DNA of 45,869 nt from Armatimonadota bacterium (GTDB lineage: Bacteria; Armatimonadota; Fimbriimonadia; Fimbriimonadales; Fimbriimonadaceae): contig DAIDHV010000011.1 of the NCBI GenBank assembly GCA_027451905.1, positions 1 through 45,869 of the forward strand, given 5' to 3'. Positions 23,919 to 32,864 of the stretch are shown piece after piece. The translations under genes were made by a program, and so were the position numbers. Position 1 is the first letter of the stretch. Every line of letters starts with the position of its first letter. The notes under the pieces were generated by a model that saw only the letters and a list, made by a program, of their open reading frames with translations, did not search any database and was not told the origin of the DNA.

Positions 23919-23924
23919 TAAAAC
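23919..23924 (+). promoter_or_regulatory. -10-like box of the second Gfo/Idh/MocA gene
   Basis: TAAAAC preceded by GG, seven bases before ATG 23932, with no ribosome site between. It matches the spacing at dxr and the BMP lipoprotein gene. Confidence 0.4.
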
Positions 23925-23931
23925 ATGAACT

Positions 23932-25083
23932 ATGAAGCGCAAAGTCAATGTTGGTTTGATCGGGTATCAGTTTATGGGCAAGGCCCACAGCAACGCCTAT
24001 AGGCAAGTAGGACGATTTTTTGATTTGCCGGTCGAAGTTTGTATGCATACACTTTGCGGCCGAACCGAGGGACCTCTGAAAGCAGCGGCTGAAAAAATGG
24101 GCTGGGAGAGGACCGAAACTGATTGGCGCAAAGTTGTTGAAAATCCGGCAATCGACATTATTGATGTATCAACTCCTGGAGACAGCCACGCCGAGATTGC
24201 CATTGCCGCCGCCAAAGCAGGCAAGGCGGTTTTTTGCGAGAAGCCGCTTGGCAACACTTTGGCAGAGTCAAGAGCCATGTTGGAAGCGGTGGAAGCCCAC
24301 CAGGTCGCTCATGCCATTTTTCATAATTACCGAAAAGCACCAGCGGTTAGCCTTGCCAAACAGATGATTCAAGAAGGGAAGTTGGGAACGATTTACCATT
24401 GGCGTGGGACCTATTTGCAGGATTGGATTGCCGATCCCAATTTTCCCCTCGTCTGGAGGCTCCAAAAAGAGAAAGCAGGTTCAGGAACGCATGGAGATAT
24501 TAATGCCCACATCATCGACCTGGCTAGGTTCCTTATCGGAGAAATTGAAGAGGTTTCCGGGCTGCTGCACACCTTTATCAAAAAGCGGCCAATAGCTGGA
24601 GAAATTGACGACAAACTGGGTGCCAAAGCCAGCGGCCAAATGGGAGACGTCACGGTTGATGATGCGGCGATGTTTCTTGCCAAGTTCAAAAATGGGGCAC
24701 TGGGGACCTTTGAAGCTAGCCGTTTTGCGGTGGGTAGGAAGAACTACAACCGCTTCGAGATAAACGGCAGCAAAGGAAGCGTTGTTTTCAACCTTGAGCG
24801 CATGAACGAATTGGAGTACTACGACAATTCAGCACCAGAATCTACTCATGGCTTTACTTTGATCCAGGCAACCGAAGGGGTCCATCCCTACGCTGGACAC
24901 TATTGGCCGGTGGGTCATATTATTGGTTATGAGCATACGTTTATCAACTTGCTGGCCGACGCTTTTACTGCTTACGCGGACAATCGGGCCATTTCACCAA
25001 ACTTTGTTGATGGGTTCGAGAACCAAAAGGTGCTAGAAGCAGTAGAGCGCTCCTCAGAGTCGAAATGCTGGGTTAAGATTTAA
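23932..25083 (+). CDS. Gfo/Idh/MocA family NAD(P)-dependent oxidoreductase
   Basis: 383 aa, standard for the family. The Rossmann start is [20 protein letters not shown], followed by [32 protein letters not shown] with the conserved EKP motif. The second domain carries [24 protein letters not shown], the equivalent of the GGxxxDxxxHxID active-site segment. [25 protein letters not shown] is typical of sugar or inositol dehydrogenases of this group. [14 protein letters not shown] near the end is common in myo-inositol or glucose-fructose type members. The substrate is unassigned. It is divergent from dusB with a 64-base gap. Confidence 0.9.
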   Translation: MKRKVNVGLIGYQFMGKAHSNAYRQVGRFFDLPVEVCMHTLCGRTEGPLKAAAEKMGWERTETDWRKVVENPAIDIIDVSTPGDSHAEIAIAAAKAGKAVFCEKPLGNTLAESRAMLEAVEAHQVAHAIFHNYRKAPAVSLAKQMIQEGKLGTIYHWRGTYLQDWIADPNFPLVWRLQKEKAGSGTHGDINAHIIDLARFLIGEIEEVSGLLHTFIKKRPIAGEIDDKLGAKASGQMGDVTVDDAAMFLAKFKNGALGTFEASRFAVGRKNYNRFEINGSKGSVVFNLERMNELEYYDNSAPESTHGFTLIQATEGVHPYAGHYWPVGHIIGYEHTFINLLADAFTAYADNRAISPNFVDGFENQKVLEAVERSSESKCWVKI

Positions 25084-25096
25084 CCAATCTAGAACC

Positions 25097-25303
25097 TTAA
25101 TCTTTATGACACTTCAAAGTGTTCGTCAGCTTTACGAGCACGCTTTCGCCAGTCGCACCTAAGTACGGTGACATAAGCAAGATGTTGGTGAGAGCCTCGG
25201 TCTCTTGCAAGGTCAGTGTGACTGTGCTAGCGTAAGAAGGTGTTGTGGTTTTTTTGGGTTGATTTGTAGTGAAACTCAGCCCTTTTTTATTCGTCATTTC
25301 CAT
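25097..25303 (-). CDS. small hypothetical protein
   Basis: 68 aa from ATG 25303 (ATG 25297 is two residues in). A longer frame exists upstream, but an AAGG at a workable distance precedes 25303. The sequence is polar at the N-terminus (MEMTNKKGLSFTTNQPKKTT) and then mixed (TLTLQETEALTNILLMSPYL), with no membrane helix and no known family. It fills the gap between the Gfo/Idh/MocA gene and the large barrel gene on the opposite strand. A real gene is plausible but unproven. Confidence 0.35.
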   Translation of the reverse strand: MEMTNKKGLSFTTNQPKKTTTPSYASTVTLTLQETEALTNILLMSPYLGATGESVLVKLTNTLKCHKD

Positions 25304-25417
25304 TGTAAATTGCCTTATGTTGACGAAAGACGCTGAAAAAGTGAAGAAGTTCAAGTTTTTGGGCTCCAGCAAAGCTGAAAAAGCGTACATACTAATAAGA
25401 AGGCGGTTCAAAAGTCC

Positions 25418-28400
25418 ATGGAGGGCAAACGAGCAAATTTGAAATATCTAGGGGGAGTTCTATTAACCTTTGCGCCTGTGCTGGCTTTTGGTCAACAGGC
25501 GTTACCTCCTATCAAGTTAATTACTGCCAATTCATCTAACGAGCTTCCGGTTCAAACTGCAATCGAGACGCACGTTCTAGAAGGCACTGCAACTGGCGTT
25601 GTTTTAGAGCATGCTGGAGTTGACCCCAAATCTGTGCTTGTATCCCTCAACGGAACCCCTTTGGCCAGTGGCAAGCAGTTTACGGTCAATGGGCCCGAGG
25701 GCACCATTAGCTTTGGAGTTCAAACTCAGCCCGGTGACCAAGTCAACGTAACCTACCAATATGGCAAGGCCTTCGAGACTGCAACCGCACCAGGATCTGG
25801 CCTGCTAACATTCGGCTTAGCAGGGGGCAAGGCTCAGATTGGAATGGGTCTGATGACTCCGGAGCGGCTTGCTGATGGATCTGTTTACCAAAGTCAGGTT
25901 ATGGCTCTTGGCAATAATTTTTCAAGCCACGGCATCGGACTGCAGGGTGGAGTGATGTTCGGTAACCGAATGCAGTCCAATGCACTTGGTTATGCGGGCA
26001 CCTCAAGCGTTGGCAATACAGAGAAGTTCATTTCTGAACTGTTAACCCAAAAGGTTTCAAGTGGAACCCTGAGCATCGGATACCAAGACATAAGCTCTGG
26101 CTTCAACTCTTTTAACTCTCTGGAAGGGTTCACGGGGCAGCAAGTTGCCTCCCTTTCTAAGCAAGCGGGGCTTAAAGAACAGTCCATCGGGTTGAACAAT
26201 GTCAAGATTGGTGGGCTCAATCTTCAATCGAATTTAGAAAAAATCTCGGATGGCAAAAACGGAGTCACCGATTCTTCTGTGAGTCTAAAATCGAAAACCG
26301 CTTCTATCGATTTTTCACAAAGCAGCGTTGACCAAGGATTCAACCGATTTGCCGATTTGGGAGTTCCTCAACTAACTAATTTACAAACTCAGGCTGGGCT
26401 TAGTCTGCGCACTATTGCAGGAAATTTCCAGATTGGGAAAGGTGGAATCCTGAACTTTGATAATCGAAGCTATACCGGTGCTTCTGGCGATCTGAATATC
26501 TCCGACCTTGGTCTAAAGCAGGGTGCCTATTCCTTCGATACAGGTTCGGCATTTCAATCTAAGTCATTCAACCAATACGCGGGTGTCTCGAATAATGACA
26601 AGCTTGCCTATACCGGTTTAGATGGCCTCGATCAAAAATGGTTTAACTTTTCTCGAGACAATGGAAAAGGGATATTGCCCGATTTTCTCAACTTCGACAC
26701 CATGAACGGTCAAGCCGGTTCAATGCAGTCGGTAGGGCTTGGGCTTGCTGGCAAAACTTGGTCTTTAGGGCATCAGTCCATCTCTACCACATCGGGCTTT
26801 GCTAATTTGCCGACAATGCAGCCAGGAGTTGCTCAGGGTCAAATTGGAAGCCTTTCCAAACTATACCCAGGTGCAACGCCAGTCAATATTCCCGGAGAGC
26901 AAGGCGCTTACATGGGCCTGGCGGGAATCAGCCGAAGTTTTACGGAATTTAAACTCGATCCAAGCAAGGTCACTTCACTTGACGTGCATGATGCTAGATT
27001 TGCGGCTACCGATGGTTCGGCCCTTGAAGACGTTATCAACTTTAAGTCTGGCAACTACACATTGGGCTACACAAATGGGACGATTGGGTCTGGGTTTTCC
27101 GAAGTTAACCGGTTGATGGGTTTTGAGAAGAACACCCTAGGCGGCATTTTGGGTTCAAACATGAACGCCCTGAATCTTGGAATCGCTTTGGGCAAAGGCA
27201 GCCAATTAACCGCTTCTAATTTTAATACCACCGAAGGTGCCAATTCTGCCCTGAGAAATCAGGTGCAGCTGACAAGTAAGAACCTTAACCTTATGCTTGC
27301 CAACCGAAGTGTTACTTCTGGTTTTTCTGCAATTGGGCTTTCCGCCGATCCTGAACGAGCTTTGATGGCCAGTTTGGCGGGATTTGATCAGTCTGTAAGC
27401 CAGCTCTCTTGGAACCTCAATAAGGAGATGTCCTTGAATGAATCTGGTTACGTCCAAACTGCTTTGGGTTCAACCACCCCTCAACTGTCTCATCAGCAAG
27501 TGGCATTTAACTATGCTAACCCTAAACAGGGTCTGGAAATGGGAGTGGTGCAAACATCAGATTCAAACTCCCAAACAACGGCTCCAATTGCCTCTTCCAA
27601 TGATCGAATTGTCACCATTGATAAGTCTGCAAAAAATTGGAATTTAAAGATTCAGGAAGAGTCAAACAACATCACTGCGCCAGTGGGAACTACGAATCCA
27701 ACCGTTGTCCAGCAAAGTTATGTTGCTAAAGCCGCCACGCTTTCCGTAAAAGTAAGCCCATCAACCACCTTATCTAGCGAGCAATCGCAGACCAACTATG
27801 CGGGCGGCCAGTCCCAAACCGCCAGTACCAATACTGTTTCCACTCAGATTGCAAAAGGCATGGGTGTTTCGGTTTCGGAGACCCACATTGCGGAACCCGA
27901 CAACAGCGCCAACGACCAGCAAAAGCGGGATTACGGATTTTGGGTTGATCTGGGTCACGGTCTTGTCTTTCGATACGGAGTTCAGAGGCAAGTGCTGGGC
28001 CCGAACAGCGGAACATCGTCTTCTATGTTCATGATTGGGCAAAACAACCCAAACATCAACTCCAGTCAGCTTGGAAGTTTAGGGACTGCCGCAATTGGCG
28101 GATTTACGCTTGCAGGCGGATATGGTGCAAATCAGTGGGAGACACCTAGCGGAAGCACCTCCTCTTTAAGAACTCAAGCGTTTAGCAATATCAGAATTGG
28201 AACCGCCAAACCAATGAATTTTGGGTTTCTAAAGAACGTTTCTTTTGGATTTAGCCAAGACACAGCTGCCGACAGCTTTAACTGGATCAAAGAGGATAAG
28301 CAATTTGGTTTCTCCACCGGACTAGCCGGTACCGCCTTGGGCTTGGGATACCACAGCCAGGCTGATCAGGCGGGGGATGAGGCCATTGACCGGTCCATTT

Positions 28401-28963
28401 CCTTTGCTACCGATCCGAAGCAGAGAAGGTTCATTAGTGCAGCGATCATGTACAAGATGAGAACCTTGCCAAGCAATCAAAGAACAATGATTCGCAACTT
28501 TGATTTCGCCATCCGCCCCACGAAGCTGATTACGATTAGTAACGACTTAGTGACCAATCCTGATGTGCCTAATGGGGCTGCAATCCTTGGCTCGATCCCG
28601 CAAGCAACTCGTTCTAACACATGGGGACTCGCGTACAAAACAACAAAGTCCACAACCTTGGGCGCAAGCTGGCAAGAACTGATCAATGATCAAACTCATA
28701 CTTACAGCACCACAACCGGTTTGGACCTGACCTTATTTAGAACCACAAGTCCGTTGCACTTGTTTTATGGGTTTGCCAATAATTTCAACTCAAGCACTTC
28801 AAGAAGCTTGATTGACCGTTGGAGCATTCAGTTTGATCAGAAGGCTGGCCCTAACCAGTCATTCAACATGTTTATTGGCGACATCAGTTACGGCTACACG
28901 ATCCCGGGTGGCAGCAACGCTCACAATCTCACCGCCAGAGTTGAATATAGCTGGAAGTTCTAA
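25418..28963 (+). CDS. predicted large outer-membrane beta-barrel-like protein
   Basis: 1181 aa with a signal peptide (about residues 1-25, cut near LAFGQQ). Residues about 45-110 form a compact beta domain ending in GDQVNVTYQYG. The rest is dominated by alternating polar and hydrophobic residues, Gly, Ser, Asn and Thr, with almost no Cys. It contains at least five copies of a loose unit of about 40-45 residues around a SGF motif (SIGYQDISSGFNSFNSLEGF, TLGYTNGTIGSGFSEVNRL and similar). The chain ends ARVEYSWKF. A terminal Phe after alternating aromatic residues is a classic outer-membrane-barrel insertion signal. No family is recognised; a porin, adhesin or surface scaffold is possible. It is a single gene. 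Confidence 0.75.
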   Translation: MEGKRANLKYLGGVLLTFAPVLAFGQQALPPIKLITANSSNELPVQTAIETHVLEGTATGVVLEHAGVDPKSVLVSLNGTPLASGKQFTVNGPEGTISFGVQTQPGDQVNVTYQYGKAFETATAPGSGLLTFGLAGGKAQIGMGLMTPERLADGSVYQSQVMALGNNFSSHGIGLQGGVMFGNRMQSNALGYAGTSSVGNTEKFISELLTQKVSSGTLSIGYQDISSGFNSFNSLEGFTGQQVASLSKQAGLKEQSIGLNNVKIGGLNLQSNLEKISDGKNGVTDSSVSLKSKTASIDFSQSSVDQGFNRFADLGVPQLTNLQTQAGLSLRTIAGNFQIGKGGILNFDNRSYTGASGDLNISDLGLKQGAYSFDTGSAFQSKSFNQYAGVSNNDKLAYTGLDGLDQKWFNFSRDNGKGILPDFLNFDTMNGQAGSMQSVGLGLAGKTWSLGHQSISTTSGFANLPTMQPGVAQGQIGSLSKLYPGATPVNIPGEQGAYMGLAGISRSFTEFKLDPSKVTSLDVHDARFAATDGSALEDVINFKSGNYTLGYTNGTIGSGFSEVNRLMGFEKNTLGGILGSNMNALNLGIALGKGSQLTASNFNTTEGANSALRNQVQLTSKNLNLMLANRSVTSGFSAIGLSADPERALMASLAGFDQSVSQLSWNLNKEMSLNESGYVQTALGSTTPQLSHQQVAFNYANPKQGLEMGVVQTSDSNSQTTAPIASSNDRIVTIDKSAKNWNLKIQEESNNITAPVGTTNPTVVQQSYVAKAATLSVKVSPSTTLSSEQSQTNYAGGQSQTASTNTVSTQIAKGMGVSVSETHIAEPDNSANDQQKRDYGFWVDLGHGLVFRYGVQRQVLGPNSGTSSSMFMIGQNNPNINSSQLGSLGTAAIGGFTLAGGYGANQWETPSGSTSSLRTQAFSNIRIGTAKPMNFGFLKNVSFGFSQDTAADSFNWIKEDKQFGFSTGLAGTALGLGYHSQADQAGDEAIDRSISFATDPKQRRFISAAIMYKMRTLPSNQRTMIRNFDFAIRPTKLITISNDLVTNPDVPNGAAILGSIPQATRSNTWGLAYKTTKSTTLGASWQELINDQTHTYSTTTGLDLTLFRTTSPLHLFYGFANNFNSSTSRSLIDRWSIQFDQKAGPNQSFNMFIGDISYGYTIPGGSNAHNLTARVEYSWKF

Positions 28964-29012
28964 CCAATTCATTTGGTTGAGAATAGGCTTGTAACTGCCA
29001 ATAATTAAGCTC

Positions 29013-29789
29013 GTGAGAGAGTTTTTACAGGTTGTTGGGATCTGCTTGCATGGTAATTCTTGTGCTTGGATGCCGAGCGAGCAAAGGCCGCCCGAACTTC
29101 TGGGCTGGACCGACCTGTTTTCGAATACCTATGAAATTGAGTTCCTGCGGCCTAGACTGAAGGCTGGGGGGTCCACTGGAACCGTTGCATTAGGCACATC
29201 TAGGTGGTACAAGAGAATGCAATCCGAGGGCGTCAGCACCTATTTTTTGGTGGGAATCCCTAAATGGGGAAGTTCATCCTATCCAGAAGACTTGGGGATC
29301 TTTACCGACGGCAATACCGGTGCAGAGTTTTGGAGATTCCATAAAAGAACTCGGATCAGTGGGTCTAGAGATTCAAGCCCATACAAACTCTTCTTTACCA
29401 GTGAGCGGGCAACCAGAAACCTAAGTAGTGTCCCTGAAAGTGGACTCGTCTCGACTTCTTCGATTCTGAAATTAGTTTTCCGAATTGCGTCTCTGCTTAG
29501 ATCAGAAGGTTCAACGTTTGCAAGGAATTTTGAGCGGGTCGCAGATCTTGCCATAAGCCATAACCCCCAAGCCGAGTTTGCAGATTTTATTGGCAGTCAG
29601 TTTTCTGGCCAGGATCGGCTTGTGCTCATCGTTTGCATGGAATCTCTCAAGACTCTGAGATCTGTTTGCTCCGATAAAAAGCTGAGCTCGGATGCCTTGG
29701 AATGCTGTCGACAACTGTGGGATGACTGTCTAACATGCATTACAACCGCGGTTAATGTGGGTCATTTGCAAGCTGAAGAAGCCGCGTAA
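29013..29789 (+). CDS. hypothetical protein, weak RecO-like features
   Basis: 258 aa from GTG. The N-terminal 75 residues look like a small beta domain (QVVGICLHGNSCAWMPSEQR through FLRPRLKAGGSTGTVA). The C-terminal half is helical and contains several Cys. That outline (short OB-like domain, then helices) resembles the DNA repair protein RecO, but the usual RecO motifs are not clear and the middle region (YFLVGIPKWGSSSYPEDLG) does not fit. I do not assign a function. It sits after the large barrel gene and converges with the H-X9-DG gene. Confidence 0.5.
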   Translation: MREFLQVVGICLHGNSCAWMPSEQRPPELLGWTDLFSNTYEIEFLRPRLKAGGSTGTVALGTSRWYKRMQSEGVSTYFLVGIPKWGSSSYPEDLGIFTDGNTGAEFWRFHKRTRISGSRDSSPYKLFFTSERATRNLSSVPESGLVSTSSILKLVFRIASLLRSEGSTFARNFERVADLAISHNPQAEFADFIGSQFSGQDRLVLIVCMESLKTLRSVCSDKKLSSDALECCRQLWDDCLTCITTAVNVGHLQAEEAA

Positions 29790-29811
29790 TCCTCGGTCTG
29801 AATGGTCCCTT

Positions 29812-30717
29812 CTAGGGTCCGTTGACGGGAAGCGCCCAATTCGACTCATCTTCTGCCTGGCGAGCATTCAAAAACCCATAGTGACCATCCAAAAACAGAG
29901 CCAGAATTCTTCCTTCGTGGCGAGGGCTGGTTGACTTATCAGTCAGGCCAGATGAGGTGTCTGCGAAAGCAAGCCTTGTGATTCCTGCATGTTTGATGAG
30001 GCCTTGGCCCATCATCGGCAAACTGCCGGAGCTAGGAACATCATTGCCGGTGGAGTATCCAATCATAAAGCCGTCCATAATCGGCCCATTGGCCCCTCCA
30101 GGGCGAATAGGACAGGGATCAAAGGTATGATCTGCGCCTCCATTGTCGGTCTCGGCTACCATGACAACTGAGCTTGCGTTGGCAAAGTCAGACTTCGAAT
30201 GTTCGGCAACTGCGGCGTAAAGCCCGTAAGATAACGGCATCGCTTTTCCATTGAGCCCCTCTACTTGGACTGTATTGCCTACTTGGGCAGATGGGCACAA
30301 AAATGATCTTTTTGGATCGAAGCCGCTAATATTAATGAGCGTTGATGCCCAGACTGAAGGGAGTCCTTTTGAATCTAGTGCGGGCAGACCGTTATCGGGA
30401 TTGACTACATACATGGGTGGCAATCGGTCGTCGTTATCAACCATGTAATTGCTCATGGAAACACTGATTGCTTGCAAATTGAGTCGGCAAAGGTATGCGT
30501 TCAACTGGCCCTTCATGATAATGTAGGTCGGAACCGCGGCAACCACAAAGACCGCAAGGGCTACCGCAATAACCTTGACATCCTTTTTGGAAAAGTACTC
30601 GTTGTTCGGTTTCTCCTCATTGGGGCTGTCATCCAATGAATCGGCGGGGATAAAGAGGGAGAGAAGGGAAACGGCAAGGATGCCAATGCCAATTGATGCC
30701 GAATGGAGATTAATCAC
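29812..30717 (-). CDS. membrane protein with prepilin-type H-X9-DG C-terminal domain
   Basis: 301 aa. Two hydrophobic segments lie at about residues 8-24 and 48-68, separated by a charged stretch (DDSPNEEKPNNEYFSKKD). The remainder is exported-looking: QAISVSMSNYMVDNDDRLPP is the segment that follows the N-terminal helix in pseudopilin-like DUF1559 proteins. The C-terminus has His267, nine residues, then Asp277-Gly278 (HEGRILALFLDG), the H-X9-DG motif. Unlike usual members it has no type III prepilin cleavage signal; the helix lies after a first membrane segment. It overlaps the LCP gene by eight bases, so the two form an operon. Confidence 0.75.
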   Translation of the reverse strand: MINLHSASIGIGILAVSLLSLFIPADSLDDSPNEEKPNNEYFSKKDVKVIAVALAVFVVAAVPTYIIMKGQLNAYLCRLNLQAISVSMSNYMVDNDDRLPPMYVVNPDNGLPALDSKGLPSVWASTLINISGFDPKRSFLCPSAQVGNTVQVEGLNGKAMPLSYGLYAAVAEHSKSDFANASSVVMVAETDNGGADHTFDPCPIRPGGANGPIMDGFMIGYSTGNDVPSSGSLPMMGQGLIKHAGITRLAFADTSSGLTDKSTSPRHEGRILALFLDGHYGFLNARQAEDESNWALPVNGP

Positions 30718-31645
30718 TTGCTAAATGATACTTGGCAAGCACGGCAGGAACTTGGCTCTTGATGAGTGCCAAGTTATAGTGCGGCGCATTTCTTGTTGGC
30801 AAAATCCCAAAACTCATATTGGTCTCGGGAACTGACTTCAGCCAATCTCCTATCGACACAATTTCTTGGTCGGTAAAACCGTCGGAAAGCATTTGGGCGG
30901 TGGCGTCTAAAACGGCGGTGAGAGCCTGAGGCCTTTGCTTAATTCTTTGCTTCATCGCATAGATCAACAAATGCTGTCGCTCTTGCCTCAAAATGTCGCT
31001 ATCAGCGTGTCTGAATCTTGCAAACTCCTCTGCAGTGCGCCCGTCTAACCACTGGGGGCCCTTCTTAAGATGAATATGCAGGTGACCGGCGTTGTCGTCA
31101 TAGTTCATGTCGCGGGGCACATCGACATAGACTCCTCCAACCGAGTTGATCATGTTTCGAAAGCCTTCAAAGTTAATTGTGACCGTCCGATCAATATGGA
31201 CTCCCAAGAGGTACTCGACTGCTTTTTGGGCTAAGGCGTCCCCTCCCATGGCATGATAGGCGTTAATTTTTTGATCCTTGTATCCAGGAAGCTCACACAG
31301 GGTATCGCGGGGAATGTTGACACCTGTCACCTCATTATTGGCGAAGTCAAATTTTGCAAGCAGCATTGTATCGCTTCGGGCGGCTGCGGTTGTGATTTTT
31401 GCCCCCCCCGTTGATCGGTTTTCATCGCAGCCTAAAACAAGCACTGTGAGGGTTGATTTTCCATCAAAGGCTTCTTGCGGCGTCGGAGGGCGAAGAACAC
31501 CCATCAATCCAACCTTTTGGACAACTTTGCTTGATTCTAGCCATCCGCCGAGGGTTCCAAGACCAAGGGCAGCAAGTACAAAAACACCGTATCCAATGGA
31601 TCCCCAAACGGACTTGCCACGCTTTGCTGGACTAGTTTTAGCCAT
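30710..31645 (-). CDS. LytR-CpsA-Psr (LCP) family protein
   Basis: 311 aa. One N-terminal membrane helix (about residues 13-34) anchors an extracytoplasmic LCP domain. Motifs are LVLGCDENRS, RSDTMLLAKFDF, GVNIPRDTLCELPGY with the conserved Arg-Asp pair, KINAYHAMGG, INFEGFRNMINSVGGVYVDVP and LDGRTAEEFARFRHADSDILRQERQ. LCP enzymes transfer glycopolymers from lipid carriers to peptidoglycan or other acceptors. It is paired with the H-X9-DG membrane protein downstream. TAAACT lies eight bases before its ATG. Confidence 0.92.
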   Translation of the reverse strand: MAKTSPAKRGKSVWGSIGYGVFVLAALGLGTLGGWLESSKVVQKVGLMGVLRPPTPQEAFDGKSTLTVLVLGCDENRSTGGAKITTAAARSDTMLLAKFDFANNEVTGVNIPRDTLCELPGYKDQKINAYHAMGGDALAQKAVEYLLGVHIDRTVTINFEGFRNMINSVGGVYVDVPRDMNYDDNAGHLHIHLKKGPQWLDGRTAEEFARFRHADSDILRQERQHLLIYAMKQRIKQRPQALTAVLDATAQMLSDGFTDQEIVSIGDWLKSVPETNMSFGILPTRNAPHYNLALIKSQVPAVLAKYHLASD

Positions 31646-31653
31646 TCTTGTTT

Positions 31654-31659
31654 AGTTTA
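31654..31659 (-). promoter_or_regulatory. -10 box of the LCP gene
   Basis: TAAACT on the minus strand, preceded by G, eight bases before the ATG of the LCP gene, with no Shine-Dalgarno sequence in the gap. Confidence 0.45.
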
Positions 31660-31704
31660 CGTTAACGCTAATCAAATCGACTAGGTTCCCAGTTGCAATT
31701 GTGT

Positions 31705-31744
31705 TACAATGGTTGGTAACGAATTTTTTTGAACTTGGTAGACT
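31705..31744 (+). promoter_or_regulatory. candidate promoter elements of nuoB-nuoI
   Basis: Two candidates are visible: an extended -10 TGTTACAAT ending at 31710, and a GTAGACT box with TAGACT at 31739-31744, ten bases before ATG 31755. Either could drive nuoB; no good -35 hexamer is seen. Confidence 0.35.
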
Positions 31745-31754
31745 AGTTTGAATC

Positions 31755-32321
31755 ATGCCCAGGCGCATAGAAACGGTTGTTCTTCATGACAGCACGACCC
31801 CTATTATTGGTGATGTGCAAAAGGGAGGAAACGTCATTCTGACCACAGTAGATTCGTTGCTGGCCCAGGCAAGGGCAAATTCGCTTTGGCCTCTTACTTT
31901 TGGATTAGCCTGCTGCGCCATCGAAATGATGTCCGCTTCCGCTGCCCGTTTTGACTTGGCCAGATTTGGATCGGAAGCATTCCGAGCCAGCCCTCGGCAA
32001 GCCGATGTCATGATTATTGCAGGGCGGCTTAGCAAAAAGATGGCACCGGTTCTTCGGCAAATTTATGATCAGATGCCAGAACCTAAGTGGGTGATTTCTA
32101 TGGGAGCCTGCGCCAGTTCTGGTGGTGTTTACAACAACTATGCCATCGTACAAGGGGCAGATCAGGTTGTTCCGGTTGATGTTTATGTTCCCGGCTGCCC
32201 ACCATCACCCGATGCCCTCATCTACGGCATCATGAAGCTACAAGAGAAAATCAAAAAAGAGTCTGGCCGATACAAGATCATTGAATTGAATCCAAGAACC
32301 AATGAAGAGGTAACAGTTTGA
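31755..32321 (+). CDS. nuoB: NADH-quinone oxidoreductase subunit B
   Basis: 188 aa. NuoB holds the N2 iron-sulfur cluster of respiratory complex I, the last stop before quinone. The cluster ligands are all visible: the adjacent Cys53-Cys54 in LACCAIEMM, Cys119 in MGACASSGG and Cys148 in VPGCPPSP. The N-terminal 20 residues ([20 protein letters not shown]) are slightly longer than average. NuoI follows with a four-base overlap. No nuoA, nuoC or nuoD is adjacent, which is odd for a gene usually embedded in an 11-14 gene operon. Confidence 0.96.
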   Translation: MPRRIETVVLHDSTTPIIGDVQKGGNVILTTVDSLLAQARANSLWPLTFGLACCAIEMMSASAARFDLARFGSEAFRASPRQADVMIIAGRLSKKMAPVLRQIYDQMPEPKWVISMGACASSGGVYNNYAIVQGADQVVPVDVYVPGCPPSPDALIYGIMKLQEKIKKESGRYKIIELNPRTNEEVTV

Positions 32322-32770
32322 GCCTCGGAATTCTTAAAGATGTCGCCCGCCCTATTCTAGGCGGCATGGGGATCACTGCCAAAAGGCTTCGCCACAAGAA
32401 GGCAACGATTTCATACCCAGAGCAAAGGCGAGAGCAATACCCGAGAACCCGTTGGAGACACGCATTAACCCGTTACGAAAATGGACTTGAAAAGTGTATC
32501 GGTTGCTCATTGTGCGCGGGGGCTTGCCCCGCAAAGTGCATCAACGTCGTTGCGGCGGAAAACACGGATGAAGATCGTCATTCACCTGGCGAGCGGTATG
32601 CAGTGCGCTATGAAATCAACATGATTCGATGCATTTTTTGCGGTTATTGCCAAGAAGCCTGTCCAACGGGGGCAATTGTTCTTCGCAAAGAATTCGAACT
32701 GGCGAACTACCACCGCGAAGATTTCATTTACACAAAAGAGATGCTTCTGGAGGCAAAAGCGTCCACTTAG
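32318..32770 (+). CDS. nuoI: NADH-quinone oxidoreductase subunit I
   Basis: 150 aa from TTG 32318, overlapping the nuoB stop by four bases (TTGA). It carries the two 4Fe-4S clusters of the complex I TYKY subunit. The first binding set is Cys60, 63, 66 and 70 ([12 protein letters not shown]); the second is Cys105, 108, 111 and 115 ([12 protein letters not shown]). [20 protein letters not shown] is highly typical of NuoI. The protein connects the peripheral arm's cluster chain to NuoB. Only nuoB accompanies it here. Confidence 0.95.
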   Translation: MSLGILKDVARPILGGMGITAKRLRHKKATISYPEQRREQYPRTRWRHALTRYENGLEKCIGCSLCAGACPAKCINVVAAENTDEDRHSPGERYAVRYEINMIRCIFCGYCQEACPTGAIVLRKEFELANYHREDFIYTKEMLLEAKAST

Positions 32771-32851
32771 GGCCAGATTTGTTTCCACCGAGCCTCTCAT
32801 TCTCCTCAATCTTTTGGTTAAAAATCGACAACAAGTTTCTGGAGATTGTCG

Positions 32852-32857
32852 TAGACT
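32852..32857 (+). promoter_or_regulatory. -10 box of the BMP lipoprotein gene (leaderless candidate)
   Basis: TAGACT preceded by G, seven bases before ATG 32865. The nearest GGAGA is 19 bases from the ATG, too far to act as a ribosome site. Confidence 0.5.
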
Positions 32858-32864
32858 TGTAAAA

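Noticed and set aside
32676-32864. N-terminal extension of the BMP lipoprotein overlapping nuoI
   Set aside because: The extension is not signal-like, and the lipoprotein signal begins cleanly at ATG 32865, just after a -10 box.
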